DNA from: JAZKDW01 sp040387375
Lineage (GTDB): Bacteria; Pseudomonadota; Gammaproteobacteria; Burkholderiales; Burkholderiaceae_D
Direction of reading: 5' to 3'
DNA: 64,000 bases
Assembly: GCA_040387375.1 (NCBI GenBank)
Contig: JAZKDW010000026.1
Coordinates: 1 to 64,000 of the forward strand
The notes under the pieces are model-generated. The model was not told the origin of the DNA and made no database searches. It saw only the letters and a list, made by a program, of their open reading frames with translations. This document shows, piece by piece, positions 33,651 to 44,000 of this stretch. The position numbers were made by a program, and so were the translations under genes. Numbering within the stretch: position 1 is the first letter of the stretch; the number at the start of each line of letters is the position of its first letter.

Positions 33651-34225
33651 GTAACCTCCATGGCAGTTCGTGCAATGCAAAGCGGCTGCATCAATTTAAT
33701 GAAGTGGTCAAGATCAGCAGTTACCGCACCAGGAACCTTCGCGGCATCGTCCCAGCGCCGCAGCCGAACGGCATCCCCGGCAAACGCCGACGCGATGAAC
33801 ACTTCCGCCTCAGCCGGGCTGAAAGCACCGCCCTGCCATTCGAGGCTGCGCCTCGAGGCGCGGGACAATCCCGCCCCATAGAGCGGATCGACAGCGCAGA
33901 GATAACGCTTGGCGTCGACATGGAGCCGGATTGGCTCGGTGACATGGGGATGAAACAGATCGCCAAGCAAGTGCGCCGCCATTTCGGCGTGCGGATGGCT
34001 GACGTCATCGCTATTGATGGCAAGATGACCGGCGTCGTGCAGCAACGCCGCTGTCACCAGCGCCACGCTTGCGCCTTCCGCTTGTGCCAGCGTGGCGCAC
34101 TGCAGTGCGTGCTGCAACTGGGTGACCGCTTCTCCGCCATACATTCCGTCAGCACGATGGCGCAACCATTGCACGACGGTTTCAAGGGTGACGCCATCCG
34201 GCGCCGGTTTATTCTGAAGATTCAT
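33647..34225 (-). CDS. Phosphonate-associated HD-domain oxygenase, PhnZ-like
   Basis: 192 aa. Mixed-valent di-iron oxygenase features of PhnZ are all visible: MYGGEAVTQLQHALQCA supplies Tyr29, Glu32 and His39, LLHDAGH gives His63-Asp64 and His67, then His85, His102 (IRLHVDAKRYL), and an acidic residue in GDAVRLRRWDD. PhnZ oxidises 2-amino-1-hydroxyethylphosphonate to glycine and phosphate after PhnY hydroxylation. No PhnY (2-oxoglutarate oxygenase) is encoded in the window, so the substrate may be a pre-hydroxylated phosphonate. It lies between phnE (7 bp) and the GNAT gene (overlap). Confidence 0.8.
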   Translation of the reverse strand: MNLQNKPAPDGVTLETVVQWLRHRADGMYGGEAVTQLQHALQCATLAQAEGASVALVTAALLHDAGHLAINSDDVSHPHAEMAAHLLGDLFHPHVTEPIRLHVDAKRYLCAVDPLYGAGLSRASRRSLEWQGGAFSPAEAEVFIASAFAGDAVRLRRWDDAAKVPGAVTADLDHFIKLMQPLCIARTAMEVT

Positions 34226-34232
34226 GGCAATC

Positions 34233-35042
34233 TTAAATCAGGGTTTTACGCAGTTGCGAGGATAACAAATCGATCGCGGTAACCGTGACGACGATCATCA
34301 ACAACACGGCACAGGTTTGCGCGTATTGAAAGCCGCGGATCACTTCCCAAAGAATGACGCCGATACCGCCGGCGCCCACCATGCCGACCACGGTCGCGGA
34401 ACGCACGTTTGATTCAAAGCGGTAAAGCGCATAGGAAACCCAAAGCGGCATTACCTGCGGCAATACGCCAAACACGATCTCTTCCAGCGCGTGTGCACCG
34501 GTCGCACGTATTCCTTCCACCGGCTGCGGATCGATCGATTCCACCGCTTCGGAAAACAGCTTGGATAAAATACCCGTGGTGTGTATGAAGAGCGCCAACA
34601 CCCCGGCAAACGGCCCGAGGCCGACGGCGACGACAAACAACATCGCAAAGACCATTTCATTGATGGCTCGCGCCGCATCCATCAGGCGCCGTACCGGCTG
34701 CCTGATCCAGGCCGGCGTGATATTGGTAGAACACAGCAATCCGAACGGCACGGCAAAAATCACCGCCAATACCGTGCCCCACAAGGCAATCTGCAGCGTG
34801 ACGAGCAATTCCTGAAGATAGATGCGCCAGTCGATGAAGTCAGGCGGAAAGAAGCTCGCTGCGTACGCCGCCATGTTGCCGCTATCGCGCATGAGTTCCA
34901 GAGGGCGCATGTCGGCGCCCTTCCATGAGCCGATAAGCAACGCGGCCAGCACGGCCCACAACAGCAACCTGACAAGATCGTGTCCCGGCGCCGGCGGCGG
35001 ATGGGCTGCGCCAGCCGGCTTCACTTGGGAAAGTGTGTTCAT
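34233..35042 (-). CDS. phnE: PhnE, phosphonate ABC transporter permease
   Basis: 269 aa with about six hydrophobic segments. The permease coupling (EAA-like) loop is PVEGIRATGAHALEEIVFGVLP, followed by the PhnE block FESNVRSATVVGMVGAGGIG. It imports phosphonates (or phosphite/phosphate esters) with PhnC and PhnD. Four bases separate it from phnD. Confidence 0.93.
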   Translation of the reverse strand: MNTLSQVKPAGAAHPPPAPGHDLVRLLLWAVLAALLIGSWKGADMRPLELMRDSGNMAAYAASFFPPDFIDWRIYLQELLVTLQIALWGTVLAVIFAVPFGLLCSTNITPAWIRQPVRRLMDAARAINEMVFAMLFVVAVGLGPFAGVLALFIHTTGILSKLFSEAVESIDPQPVEGIRATGAHALEEIVFGVLPQVMPLWVSYALYRFESNVRSATVVGMVGAGGIGVILWEVIRGFQYAQTCAVLLMIVVTVTAIDLLSSQLRKTLI

Positions 35043-35046
35043 CGCT

Positions 35047-36027
35047 TCAAGACTTGACGAGATCGTTCAATTTACGAGAGATGTCTTCCAGCTTGGCCTT
35101 CTTCTCGTCTGCTTGCATGTTGACATCTGCTTCCAGCCTGGTTTTTTCCCTGAACAATTCAAGTTCACGGATGGGCTTGAGTTGCGCATTGCTGGAACTC
35201 TGGAACGCACTTAATGTCAGCTTGGCCAGATTTGCCTTTTCCTTCGTCGCATTGGCGCCGGCCTGACCGTAGGTCAGGAAAAAATCCTTGATTTTCTTCT
35301 TTGACTCCGCCGGCATGTCCTTGCGCCACAAGAGCGGGTCCCCTGCTATCAGCGGCGACTTCCAGATCTGGCGCAGCTGATTGCCAATCTCCGGTTGGCG
35401 CGCCTTGATCCGGTCAAGCGTATCCGAACTGTGTACCGCCACATCGACCTGCTTGTTGGCGACCGCCAGGATATTGGTTTCATGATTGGCGCCACGGACT
35501 GTCTTGAATGCCGTCTTCGGATTGACATTATTCATTGCAAACACGTAGTAGTTCGGAATCAGGAATCCGGAGGTCGAGTTGGGGTCGCCGATGCCGAAGT
35601 TGATATTTTTTGCATTCCTGAAGACGTCTTCGATACTGTTGTACGGACTATCCTTGTGCACGCTGATGTAGCTGAAGTAGCCATTGGTGCCGTCGGCATT
35701 GACGACCTGTGCAAATACTTCCGCGCTGGCGCGGTCCACCGCTTCAATCGCGGATTTGTTGCCCAGCCACGCAAACTGCACTTTGTTAAAACGCATCGCT
35801 TCAATCACGCCGGCGTAATCCGGGGCGAAGAATGGCGTGACCTTGACGCCCAGCCTTTTACTCAGATCATCGATGATAGGCTGCCAGTCCTGCTTCAGGT
35901 TTTGCGACGATTCGGTTGAAATGATGCCGAAGTTCAGATTCTTGACAGGTTCGTTAGCATGGGCGGCGGATGTTATGGCGCCGAATGCCAGTGCGCTGAC
36001 GCACATTGAAAGCAGTTTTTTAAACAT
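35047..36027 (-). CDS. phnD: PhnD, periplasmic phosphonate-binding protein
   Basis: 326 aa from the ATG at 36027; the longer frame to 36165 overlaps phnC. A signal peptide of about 24 residues ends SAAHA. The mature protein has NFGIISTESSQNLKQDWQPI, VTPFFAPDYAGVIEAMRFN, FAWLGNKSAIEAVDRA, NFGIGDPNSTSGFLIPNYYV and VDVAVHSSDTLDRI, matching E. coli PhnD with its Ser/Thr phosphonate-binding loop. The C-terminal 40 residues are a charged helix. Confidence 0.94.
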   Translation of the reverse strand: MFKKLLSMCVSALAFGAITSAAHANEPVKNLNFGIISTESSQNLKQDWQPIIDDLSKRLGVKVTPFFAPDYAGVIEAMRFNKVQFAWLGNKSAIEAVDRASAEVFAQVVNADGTNGYFSYISVHKDSPYNSIEDVFRNAKNINFGIGDPNSTSGFLIPNYYVFAMNNVNPKTAFKTVRGANHETNILAVANKQVDVAVHSSDTLDRIKARQPEIGNQLRQIWKSPLIAGDPLLWRKDMPAESKKKIKDFFLTYGQAGANATKEKANLAKLTLSAFQSSSNAQLKPIRELELFREKTRLEADVNMQADEKKAKLEDISRKLNDLVKS

Positions 36028-36058
36028 GATTGAAGCTCCTGTTGAAATAGCGGATGAA

Positions 36059-36895
36059 TCAGGCTGCAGCGAAGGCCGGCAGGCGATGTGTTGCGGCGGC
36101 CGGTGCGATAGCCGGCAAGGCGGGTTGATGCAGGATCTCTTCGGCTTCCGCCCCGTACAGCTCACGCAGCATCTGGGGCGTCAAGTCACAGGAAGGACCG
36201 TCGTACACCACCTTGCCATGGCTGAGCGCGACCGTACGCGGACAAAAGCGTTTGGCAAAGTCGACTTGATGCAGCGACACCACGACAGTCGTGCCGTCCT
36301 CGCGATTGAGGTCGGCCAATGCCTGCATCACCCGGCGCGACGATTCCGGATCGAGTGATGCAATCGGTTCGTCGGCGAGGATGATCCTTGCCCTCTGCAC
36401 GATGGTGCGTGCGATTGCCGCGCGCTGTTGCTGGCCGCCTGACAAGGCAGAGGCGCGTTTGTAGGCATGATGGGCAATGCCGACCCGCGCCAGCGCATCC
36501 AGCCCGAGCGCCTTTTCTTCCCTGGTAAATTGCCGTAGACAGCTGCGCCATAACGGCATGCGGGACAAGCCACCCGACAGGACATTGGTCAACACCGGCA
36601 GACGCCCGACCAGATTGAACTGCTGGAAAATGAATCCGACATTGGCGCGGATGGCACGGATGCCGCGATTGACTTTTCCATCGCGTTGAACAACGTCGTT
36701 GCCCACCTTGATGTAACTGGAATTGGAATCGGCCGACATGAGCCCGGAAATGTGGCGCAACAGCGTTGACTTGCCAGAGCCTGAGGCGCCGATCAGCGCG
36801 ACCATTTCGCCCGGATGGAACTTCAGGCTGACGTTATCCAGAGCCTGGAATCCCCCGCGAAAAGTTTTGGACAAACCGTTGATTTCAATAGTCAT
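36059..36895 (-). CDS. phnC: PhnC, phosphonate ABC transporter ATPase
   Basis: 278 aa. Walker A GASGSGKST, Q-loop IFQQFNLVGRLPVL, signature LSGGQQQRAAIARTI, Walker B IILADEPIASLDPESS, H-loop VSLHQVDFAKRF. The insert LSRMPLWRSCLRQFTREEK is typical of PhnC. First gene of phnCDE-HD-GNAT on the minus strand; a Pho-box-like repeat lies 143 bp upstream. Confidence 0.94.
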   Translation of the reverse strand: MTIEINGLSKTFRGGFQALDNVSLKFHPGEMVALIGASGSGKSTLLRHISGLMSADSNSSYIKVGNDVVQRDGKVNRGIRAIRANVGFIFQQFNLVGRLPVLTNVLSGGLSRMPLWRSCLRQFTREEKALGLDALARVGIAHHAYKRASALSGGQQQRAAIARTIVQRARIILADEPIASLDPESSRRVMQALADLNREDGTTVVVSLHQVDFAKRFCPRTVALSHGKVVYDGPSCDLTPQMLRELYGAEAEEILHQPALPAIAPAAATHRLPAFAAA

Positions 36896-37037
36896 GGTTT
36901 CCGCCTGCGTGAATGGTAATGGCGGAAGTATCGTGCTTGAATATGTCAGGAAGATGAAGCTTCTGTTACCGCGCCGTGAAATAACGCATTTCCGGATAAG
37001 AGCACCTTGTCATCAAGCGGTAACGCTTTTCGAGAAC

Positions 37038-37059
37038 AATTTCGACAGCTCTTCGACAT
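37038..37059 (-). promoter_or_regulatory. Candidate Pho box upstream of phnC
   Basis: Minus strand half-sites ATGTCGA and CTGTCGA with an 11-bp period. They lie between phnC and the divergent HAD gene, about 45 bp upstream of the latter. Confidence 0.38.
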
Positions 37060-37104
37060 GCAGCTCCCAGCCGGGAAATTGGCGATAGCCATTACAAGGT
37101 ATTC

Positions 37105-37785
37105 ATGTACAAACGAAAGAGACTCGTTATTCTTGATGCGGACGGGACCATGATCGACGCTTACAGCGCGATCGAGGCAACCTTTGCCCGCCATAACATG
37201 ACGCTGGGCGATGAACAGGAATTTCGAAAGCGGCACCGCCTGTTCAAATATCTGGGAGGGCTGAAAGAATTCCCGCGCAACCTGAAGAAACAGGTGCGCA
37301 CGGAAGGCCGCAAACAATTGATTTCTACCTTGACAACCATTTATCGCGAAGAAGCAAAAATGTATCCAGGGATGCCGCGACTCATCAAGGCCTTGATCAA
37401 GGAGCCGGATATCGTGGTGGGGCTGGTTACCAGGAACGTCAGCAACGAACCGCAAGAAACGCTGCGGCAATTATTCCATCGTCATGACATTGATATCAAC
37501 GACCTCGATTTTCTGGTCCACGTTCCGCTGAACCAGGTTAAAACCGAACCGTTCCGCGCCATCCGGGAACGCTTTTCAATCAATCCCGCCCTCGCTTATG
37601 TCTGCGGCGACGAGCACAAGGATTATCTGGCCGCCGTCGGCGCCGGCATGCATCCGTTCATGGTGTCCTACGGCTTTGACGACCACAAGCGCCTGGTCGA
37701 AAAATTCTCGATACCGGAAGAAGTGATTTCACGCACACCAGCGGAATTGTCTTCACGTCTGTTACATGCTCTAGGTCAGCATTGA
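37105..37785 (+). CDS. HAD-superfamily hydrolase
   Basis: 226 aa. HAD motif I ILDADGTMIDAY (Asp11, Asp13), motif II VVGLVTRNVSN, motif III Lys in QVKTEPFRAI, motif IV YVCGDEHKDYLAAVGAG. The alpha-helical cap between residues 20 and 85 suggests a small-molecule phosphatase of the phosphoglycolate phosphatase class. It is divergent from phnC and could act on a phosphate ester, but the substrate is unknown; it lacks the cap-domain lysine context expected of PhnX. Confidence 0.78.
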   Translation: MYKRKRLVILDADGTMIDAYSAIEATFARHNMTLGDEQEFRKRHRLFKYLGGLKEFPRNLKKQVRTEGRKQLISTLTTIYREEAKMYPGMPRLIKALIKEPDIVVGLVTRNVSNEPQETLRQLFHRHDIDINDLDFLVHVPLNQVKTEPFRAIRERFSINPALAYVCGDEHKDYLAAVGAGMHPFMVSYGFDDHKRLVEKFSIPEEVISRTPAELSSRLLHALGQH

Positions 37786-37808
37786 CCCGCACGCACATTT
37801 CTGGCCAG

Positions 37809-38156
37809 TCATGCCATCTCTCCGAACTTCAGCAAATTGCCATGCGGGTCAATGACGTATAGTTCTTTCATTCCCCATGGTTGCACAACGGGTTCCTGTA
37901 CTGCGATTCCGCGATTCGAAAATTCGGTAAAGAGCGCTTGTGTATCTGCTGCCCTTATGTAGCAGGAGGTATTTTCGGCAATATGGCGGTCGTCACATAG
38001 CCAAAAATGAATTTCAGCGCCGTCACGGCTGACGATAGCGTAATCATTGAATTGGCTTAATTTTTTGAACCCAAGCCGGTTCGTATAAAAATCCACTGAC
38101 ACCTGCAAATCCAGCGAGGCGAGCACGGGCACTGTACTTTTTATTTGGGAGGGCAT
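37809..38156 (-). CDS. Small VOC-family protein (glyoxalase/bleomycin-resistance type)
   Basis: 115 aa, one VOC module pair: VPVLASLDLQVSVDFYTNRL, AIVSRDGAEIHFWLCDD, and WGMKELYVIDPHGNLLKFGE with the final Glu as a likely metal or structural ligand. The absence of a histidine in the first strand makes a bleomycin-resistance-type binding protein more likely than a metalloenzyme. Monocistronic. Confidence 0.75.
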   Translation of the reverse strand: MPSQIKSTVPVLASLDLQVSVDFYTNRLGFKKLSQFNDYAIVSRDGAEIHFWLCDDRHIAENTSCYIRAADTQALFTEFSNRGIAVQEPVVQPWGMKELYVIDPHGNLLKFGEMA

Positions 38157-38212
38157 AGAAAAATTTAATCGCTCAGCCGGAGAATTGAGAATTTATAGCA
38201 TACAGCAACACG

Positions 38213-40951
38213 TCATGCGAAAATCCGCACTGGCAGGATGGGCTGCATCGCCGATGACGGCAAAGGCCGGGAGAGATAGAACCCCTGTATCTCGTCGCAA
38301 CCAAGTGATTTCAGTATCTGGATTTGCGCCAGGGTCTCGACGCCTTCGGCCACCACTCGCATGCCCAGCGCATGTGCCATGGTGATGATGGCCCGGAAGA
38401 ATATTTCGCCATCTTCAGTCCTTTCAAGGTGCGCTGTAAATGTCTGATCGACCTTCAGACCATCAAACTCGAGCCGTTGCAGTCGCGACAGCGACGAATA
38501 GCCGGTCCCGAAGTCATCGACCAGCAGTTTGATGCCCATCCTCTGGATCGCGGCAAGCGCGCTGGCGACATCCGTGCTTCCGCTCATGACGGAAGATTCA
38601 GTCAGTTCGACCTCGATCAACGCCGAGTCAACATGGTGCCGGGCCAACGCTGCAGCAAGTATGTCAGCGACATTGGTTTCATTAAACTGACGCGACGACA
38701 CATTGACTGAAACCGGGATCAGTTGCTGGCCGCCCTGTGCCCAGCAAGCCAACTGGGCACACACTTTGTCGATCACCATTTCGCCCAGACCAAGAATGAG
38801 GCCGGTCTCTTCTGCCAACGGAATGAATTCGAGCGGGCTGATCAGGCCCCTTTCCGGATGTTCCCATCGCACCAATGCTTCCATCGATGATGTCGCGCCG
38901 CTCGCCATATCGACGCGCGGCTGGTAATGCATCACGAACTGGTCGTGTTCTATCGCATGCCGCAGCGCCGCTTCCTTTTCGCGGCGCGCACGCAATGTCT
39001 CGTAGAACTGGTCGTCATAAAAGCGATAGTTCCTTTTGCCAGAGGTTTTTACCGCGTACATCGCCACATCGGCATTGCGCAGCAAGGTTTGCGCTTCGCT
39101 CCCGTCGGCCGGATAAACGCTGATGCCTATTGATGCACCAACCGAATGTGTTCCCTGTGCGACCCGGAAGGCATCCAGGAATGCATGCTGGATCCGCTCG
39201 GAGACAGTTGCCGCATCGGCCTTGTGTGCGAGTTGCTCCAGAATCACCACGAACTCGTCGCCGCCGAAGCGCGTCACGGTGTCGCGCGGTCGGACAGCGT
39301 CCCTCAATCGTCTGGCGACATTGCGCAACACCTCATCACCGCCCGCATGGCCAGCCGAATCGTTGACTGCCTTGAATCCGTCGAGGTCGATAAACAGCAA
39401 TGCCAGCATTGAATCGCTGGCGGCGGCGCGTTCGATTATTAATGGAAGTGTGCTTTCCACCCAGTGGCGATTTGGAAGTCCGGTCAATGCATCTTCATTG
39501 CCGCGCCGCTGCATCTCTGCGACATGCATCTTCGGTTCGGTGATATCGCGTGCGGATACGGCCAGATCGGCGCCTGAACGCACAATTTTCATGTGTGTCC
39601 AGCGAATGACGAAATCTTCTGGCGCTTCCAGCTCACCCTCGTAATAGCCAGCTTCCATTGCCTGCCGGAGAATGGCCATCAGCTCTGTCCGGGCCGGCTC
39701 TTGAAAGAGGGTCGAAATCCGTTTCCCGATTAATTCTTCCCGTCGCCGATGGAAAAATTCCGCCCCCCGCTGGTTGCAGTCGATGACCGCGAAATCAATA
39801 CTGTCCCCGTGTTCATCGCGTATTGGCCGCGTTATATAGAATGCTTCATTGGCGCCTTCCGTCGCCGTGCGGTAGGTGGTTTGCATGACATCATGCTGGT
39901 GTTTTCTCCAGGCCAGGCGCAGCGAGAGTGCGGTGGCAATGAGTGCGAATGCGGCCAATGCAAGCGTGGCTAAAATCCCGTCTTGAATCGATGCGGCCCG
40001 GTAGGCGAGGTAGGGCGCCATCACGTCTTGCTGGTCCAGCCCCGCCATCGCGGTCACCGGGTATCCCTCGACTGCAACCCAGCCGACATATCGATTCCGC
40101 TTGTCGGCAAACCATTGGTCGCCGTTCAGCAAGGCACTCTTGACGCGGAATGAGACGGGAGGCACCGCAACAAGGGCTTGCTTGTCGGGCGCATGAATGA
40201 CTTCACCGATGCGGGTTACCCGCGCGATGTTGTCATGACCGACCATGCCCAGGAAGCCGTTTTTGCCGAACGTGGCTTCGTTATACGTGTCCGTAAAATA
40301 TCCAAGGGCAACAGAGACCAATACGGCGCCGCCGAAACTGCCATCCCGGTTGATAAGTTTGCGGGAAAACACAATGGTGTTTCGTTCGGAAACACGCCCG
40401 AACCTTGGCTGGCCGATATGCAAGACATCTTTCGTTGCGTTCTTTTGAGCCAGAAAATATTCTGTATTCCCAAGATACATTTCCGTCGGATTCGGCAGTG
40501 TGCCTGTAAGGACATGGTTATCACGGTCAACAATGAGTACTGCAAAAATCGAAGAAGGCGGAAACAATCCTTGTGCCTTCGCATTATCGAGCTTCAACTG
40601 TCCCGTGGTCAGTTCCCAATCGTAGCGGACATGGAGCGCAACCTGGTCAATTGCGCCGATGGTGCGGGTAAGTTGGTTCGCATAGCTATCTGCGAGGATT
40701 GCCACTTCGCGCAAGGCGCGTTTTTCCATCGTTTCCCGGTCCATGTTCAGGTCGGAAAGCAGGAAGTACCATCCTGCGGCACCTAAAATTATCGCAGCAA
40801 CAGGCCAAGCCAGTACCAGACGATAATTTCCATGGAGAAAACAAAGCTTCTCACGCATGGCGACCAGACGGGCTGCAAATTTAGCCCTTTTTGCCGCAAT
40901 CATATCGAGGCTTTCCCAAGTCCCTGTCATCCACGCCACAGTCGTCTTCAT
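38213..40951 (-). CDS. CACHE-PAS-GGDEF-EAL cyclic-di-GMP signalling protein
   Basis: 912 aa. A first membrane helix near residues 46-66, a periplasmic CACHE-like sensor (about 75-320, with ADSYANQLTRTIGAIDQVAL), a second membrane helix near 335-355, a PAS-like region to about 480, then GGDEF (motif RFGGDEFVVI) and EAL. The EAL active site looks complete: EALVRW, NVSSRQF, ELTESS, DDFGTGYSSL, K-D-Q in LKVDQTF, and VAEGVETLAQ. GGDEF is intact too, so it may make and degrade c-di-GMP or use one domain for regulation. Ligand unknown. Confidence 0.9.
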   Translation of the reverse strand: MKTTVAWMTGTWESLDMIAAKRAKFAARLVAMREKLCFLHGNYRLVLAWPVAAIILGAAGWYFLLSDLNMDRETMEKRALREVAILADSYANQLTRTIGAIDQVALHVRYDWELTTGQLKLDNAKAQGLFPPSSIFAVLIVDRDNHVLTGTLPNPTEMYLGNTEYFLAQKNATKDVLHIGQPRFGRVSERNTIVFSRKLINRDGSFGGAVLVSVALGYFTDTYNEATFGKNGFLGMVGHDNIARVTRIGEVIHAPDKQALVAVPPVSFRVKSALLNGDQWFADKRNRYVGWVAVEGYPVTAMAGLDQQDVMAPYLAYRAASIQDGILATLALAAFALIATALSLRLAWRKHQHDVMQTTYRTATEGANEAFYITRPIRDEHGDSIDFAVIDCNQRGAEFFHRRREELIGKRISTLFQEPARTELMAILRQAMEAGYYEGELEAPEDFVIRWTHMKIVRSGADLAVSARDITEPKMHVAEMQRRGNEDALTGLPNRHWVESTLPLIIERAAASDSMLALLFIDLDGFKAVNDSAGHAGGDEVLRNVARRLRDAVRPRDTVTRFGGDEFVVILEQLAHKADAATVSERIQHAFLDAFRVAQGTHSVGASIGISVYPADGSEAQTLLRNADVAMYAVKTSGKRNYRFYDDQFYETLRARREKEAALRHAIEHDQFVMHYQPRVDMASGATSSMEALVRWEHPERGLISPLEFIPLAEETGLILGLGEMVIDKVCAQLACWAQGGQQLIPVSVNVSSRQFNETNVADILAAALARHHVDSALIEVELTESSVMSGSTDVASALAAIQRMGIKLLVDDFGTGYSSLSRLQRLEFDGLKVDQTFTAHLERTEDGEIFFRAIITMAHALGMRVVAEGVETLAQIQILKSLGCDEIQGFYLSRPLPSSAMQPILPVRIFA

Positions 40952-41085
40952 TGGACTCTGAAAAGTTTCGCAAGTTACGGGATCGTTAGCCGGTTATCGA
41001 GGATTCTCTGATGGAAGGAGGGACACCAGCTATCCGGTACCTGGTGTCCCTGCGGAAAAAACCAGCCCGGATGTCAACTTGCCCT

Positions 41086-44000
41086 TCATGCGGCGATATC
41101 CTGTGCAGCAGCCGCGCGGTATTGCGCAAGCAGCCGCACCCGCTTTTCGGCAGCCGCTTTCATATTGCGTTCCTTGACATGGCCAAAGCCGCGAATTTCA
41201 TCCGGAATCGTCGCCAGTTGTATCGCGAGCGGCAGGTTTGCGCTGGTCAGGGTCTGTCCAAATTCACGGGCCAGATCGATATACTCCTCGATCAGCGCAC
41301 GTTCTGCCTTTCGTTCCTCCGTATGGCCAAAGATATCGAACGCCGTGCCGCGCAGGCGCTTGAACTTCGCCAGCACGCCGAACGCGCCGAGCATCCAGGG
41401 ACCGAAGGTCCGCTTGACCGGGTGGCCATGGCCGTCACGCCGGGACAGCAAGGGCGGCGCAAGATGGAACGTCAGCTGATAGTCCTTGCCAGGCTCACCT
41501 TCAAATTGCGCGCGCATCTTGTCGAGGAATGCGGGATCGGCATACAGCCGCGCCACTTCATACTCATCCTTGTACGCCATCAACTTTGCCAGGTTGCGCG
41601 CGATGGCGGTGGCGAGTGAATCGCGCTGGCCGCCGGTTATGCTTTTTTCCATTTCCCGCATGTGTTCGACCACCGTCCTGTAGCGCCCGGCATACGCCTT
41701 GTTCTGATATGCACTCAACAGTTTTTCACGGTAATCGATCAGCTTGTCCAGCGATTGCGGCATATGCAGGACGATCGGGGTTTCCTGTTTCGGCTTGATG
41801 ACACCCTCGAGCGCCTCGGCGCCGTTTTGCGCCAGATAGCGGCCCCAGTCGAACGCCAGCTTGTTCTTGTCGACCGCAACCCCATTCAACTCGATCGCAC
41901 GCATCATGCTTGCATGGGCAAGCGGAATCCAGCCTTGCTGCCACGCGTAGCCCAGCACCAGCGGATTGGCGTAAATCGAATCGCCAAGCAGGGACACGGC
42001 CCAGTGGTTGGCGTCGATGAATTCGCAACCATCACCCATGCTGGCGCGCAAGTCAGTGCTGGTTTGCGTGCCGGGAAAGGTCCAGTCCGGGTCCTTGAGA
42101 AATGCGGCTGTCGGCGTCTTGCCGCTATTGATGATGGCATGGGTCACACCCTGCCGGGTTTTCGACAGCACCTCGGGCGAGGCGGACACGATGGCGTCGC
42201 AACCGATGATCAGCCGCGCCTCCCCGATCGCCACGCGGGTAGCGTGGATGCCGTCCGGCGCGGGGGCAATCTGGATGTGGCTGATCACGGCGCCGCCTTT
42301 TTGCGCGAGGCCGGCCATGTCGAGCACGGTCACGCCCTTGTTCTCCAGATGCGCGGCCATGCCGAGCAAACCGCCGATCGTGACAACGCCAGTACCGCCG
42401 ACGCCAGCGACCAGAATGCCGTAAGCGCCATCGAGCGCCGTCAGCATCGGCTGCGGCAATGCAGTGAAGTCGGGCAGCACATCACCCTTGCCGCCGCTGC
42501 GCGGCTTGCGCACCTGTGCGCCTTCGGCCGTCACAAAGCTTGGACAAAACCCGTTCACGCAGGAAAAATCCTTGTTGCAGGAAGATTGATTGATCTTGCG
42601 TTTGGTCCCCAGCGGCGTGACCAATGGCTCGACCGACAGGCAGTTGGACTTGACCGAGCAGTCGCCGCAGCCTTCGCACACGGCATCATTGATGAAAGCA
42701 CGGCGCGCCGGGTCCGGATACGCACCGCGCTTCCTGCGCCGCCGCTTTTCGGTGGCGCAGGTCTGGTCGTAGATCAGGACCGTTGTGCCTTCGATTTCCC
42801 GTAGCTGGCGCTGCATGTCATCCAGCTGGTCGCGGTGATGGACCGTGACGCCTTCCGGCAAACCGGCGCGGGCATCGTATTTTTCCGGCTCGTCGGTGAC
42901 GATGACGATTTTTTTCACACCTTCGGCCTGCATCTGCTGCGCAATCTGCGGCACCGTCAGCACACCGTCCACCGGTTGCCCGCCCGTCATCGCGACCGCG
43001 TCGTTGTACAGGATCTTGTAGGTTACGCTGGCGCTTGCCGCCACCGCCGCGCGTATGGCCAGATGGCCGGAATGGAAGTAGGTGCCGTCACCCAGGTTGA
43101 CGAACACATGCTTGTCATGCGTGAAATGCATCTGGCCCAGCCAGGACACACCCTCGCCGCCCATCTGGCTGAAGGTTTCGGTGCTGCGGTCCATCCACAT
43201 CGACATGTAATGGCAACCGATGCCGGCCATCGCGCGCGAACCGTCCGGCACCCTGGTCGAGGTATTGTGCGGGCAGCCGGAGCAAAACCATGGCTGGCGT
43301 TCGGCCACCGGATTCGGCCTGGCGGCTTCACGTTCCTTGGCTTCGATGACGGCAACGCGGGCGCGGATGCGGGCGCGTATGTCGTCGGGCAAGTCGGCCC
43401 TGGCCAGTCGTTTTGCGATTGCCTTCGCGATCAGCGCCGGCGACAGTTCGTAGCGCGCCGGCAGCAGCCAGTCGCCGCGCGGCACTGACCATTCGCCGCC
43501 CTCGTTGTCGCGCTCGTCAAATTTGCCGTAGACACGCGGACGCACATCGTCGCGCCAGTTGTACAGCTCCTCCTTCAATGCATATTCAAGGATCTGGCGT
43601 TTTTCCTCGACCACCAGGATTTCTTCCAGCCCGGTCGCGAACGCGCGCGCATCCTGGGCGTCGAGCGGCCATACGCAGGCCACCTTGAGCACGCGGATGC
43701 CGATCTGGCTGCAGGCCGCGTCGTCGAGCCCGAGGTCGAGCAAGGCCTGGCGCACGTCGAGATAGGCTTTGCCCGCGGTCATGATGCCCAGGCGCGGTGT
43801 GGGTGTATCGATGACGATGCGGTTGAGCTTGTTGGCGCGGATATAAGCCAGCGCCGCATACCATTTGTAATCATAGAGCCGCGCTTCCTGCGCCAGCGGC
43901 GGATCCGGCCAGCGGATGCTGATGCCCTCCTGCGGCATGGCGAAATCGTCGGGAATGACGATTTTTACGCGGTCCGGATCCATCTCGATCGACGCCGTCG

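Noticed and set aside
41662..42804. 380-codon plus-strand frame
   Set aside because: Lies inside the indolepyruvate oxidoreductase gene; composition typical of a high-GC shadow frame.
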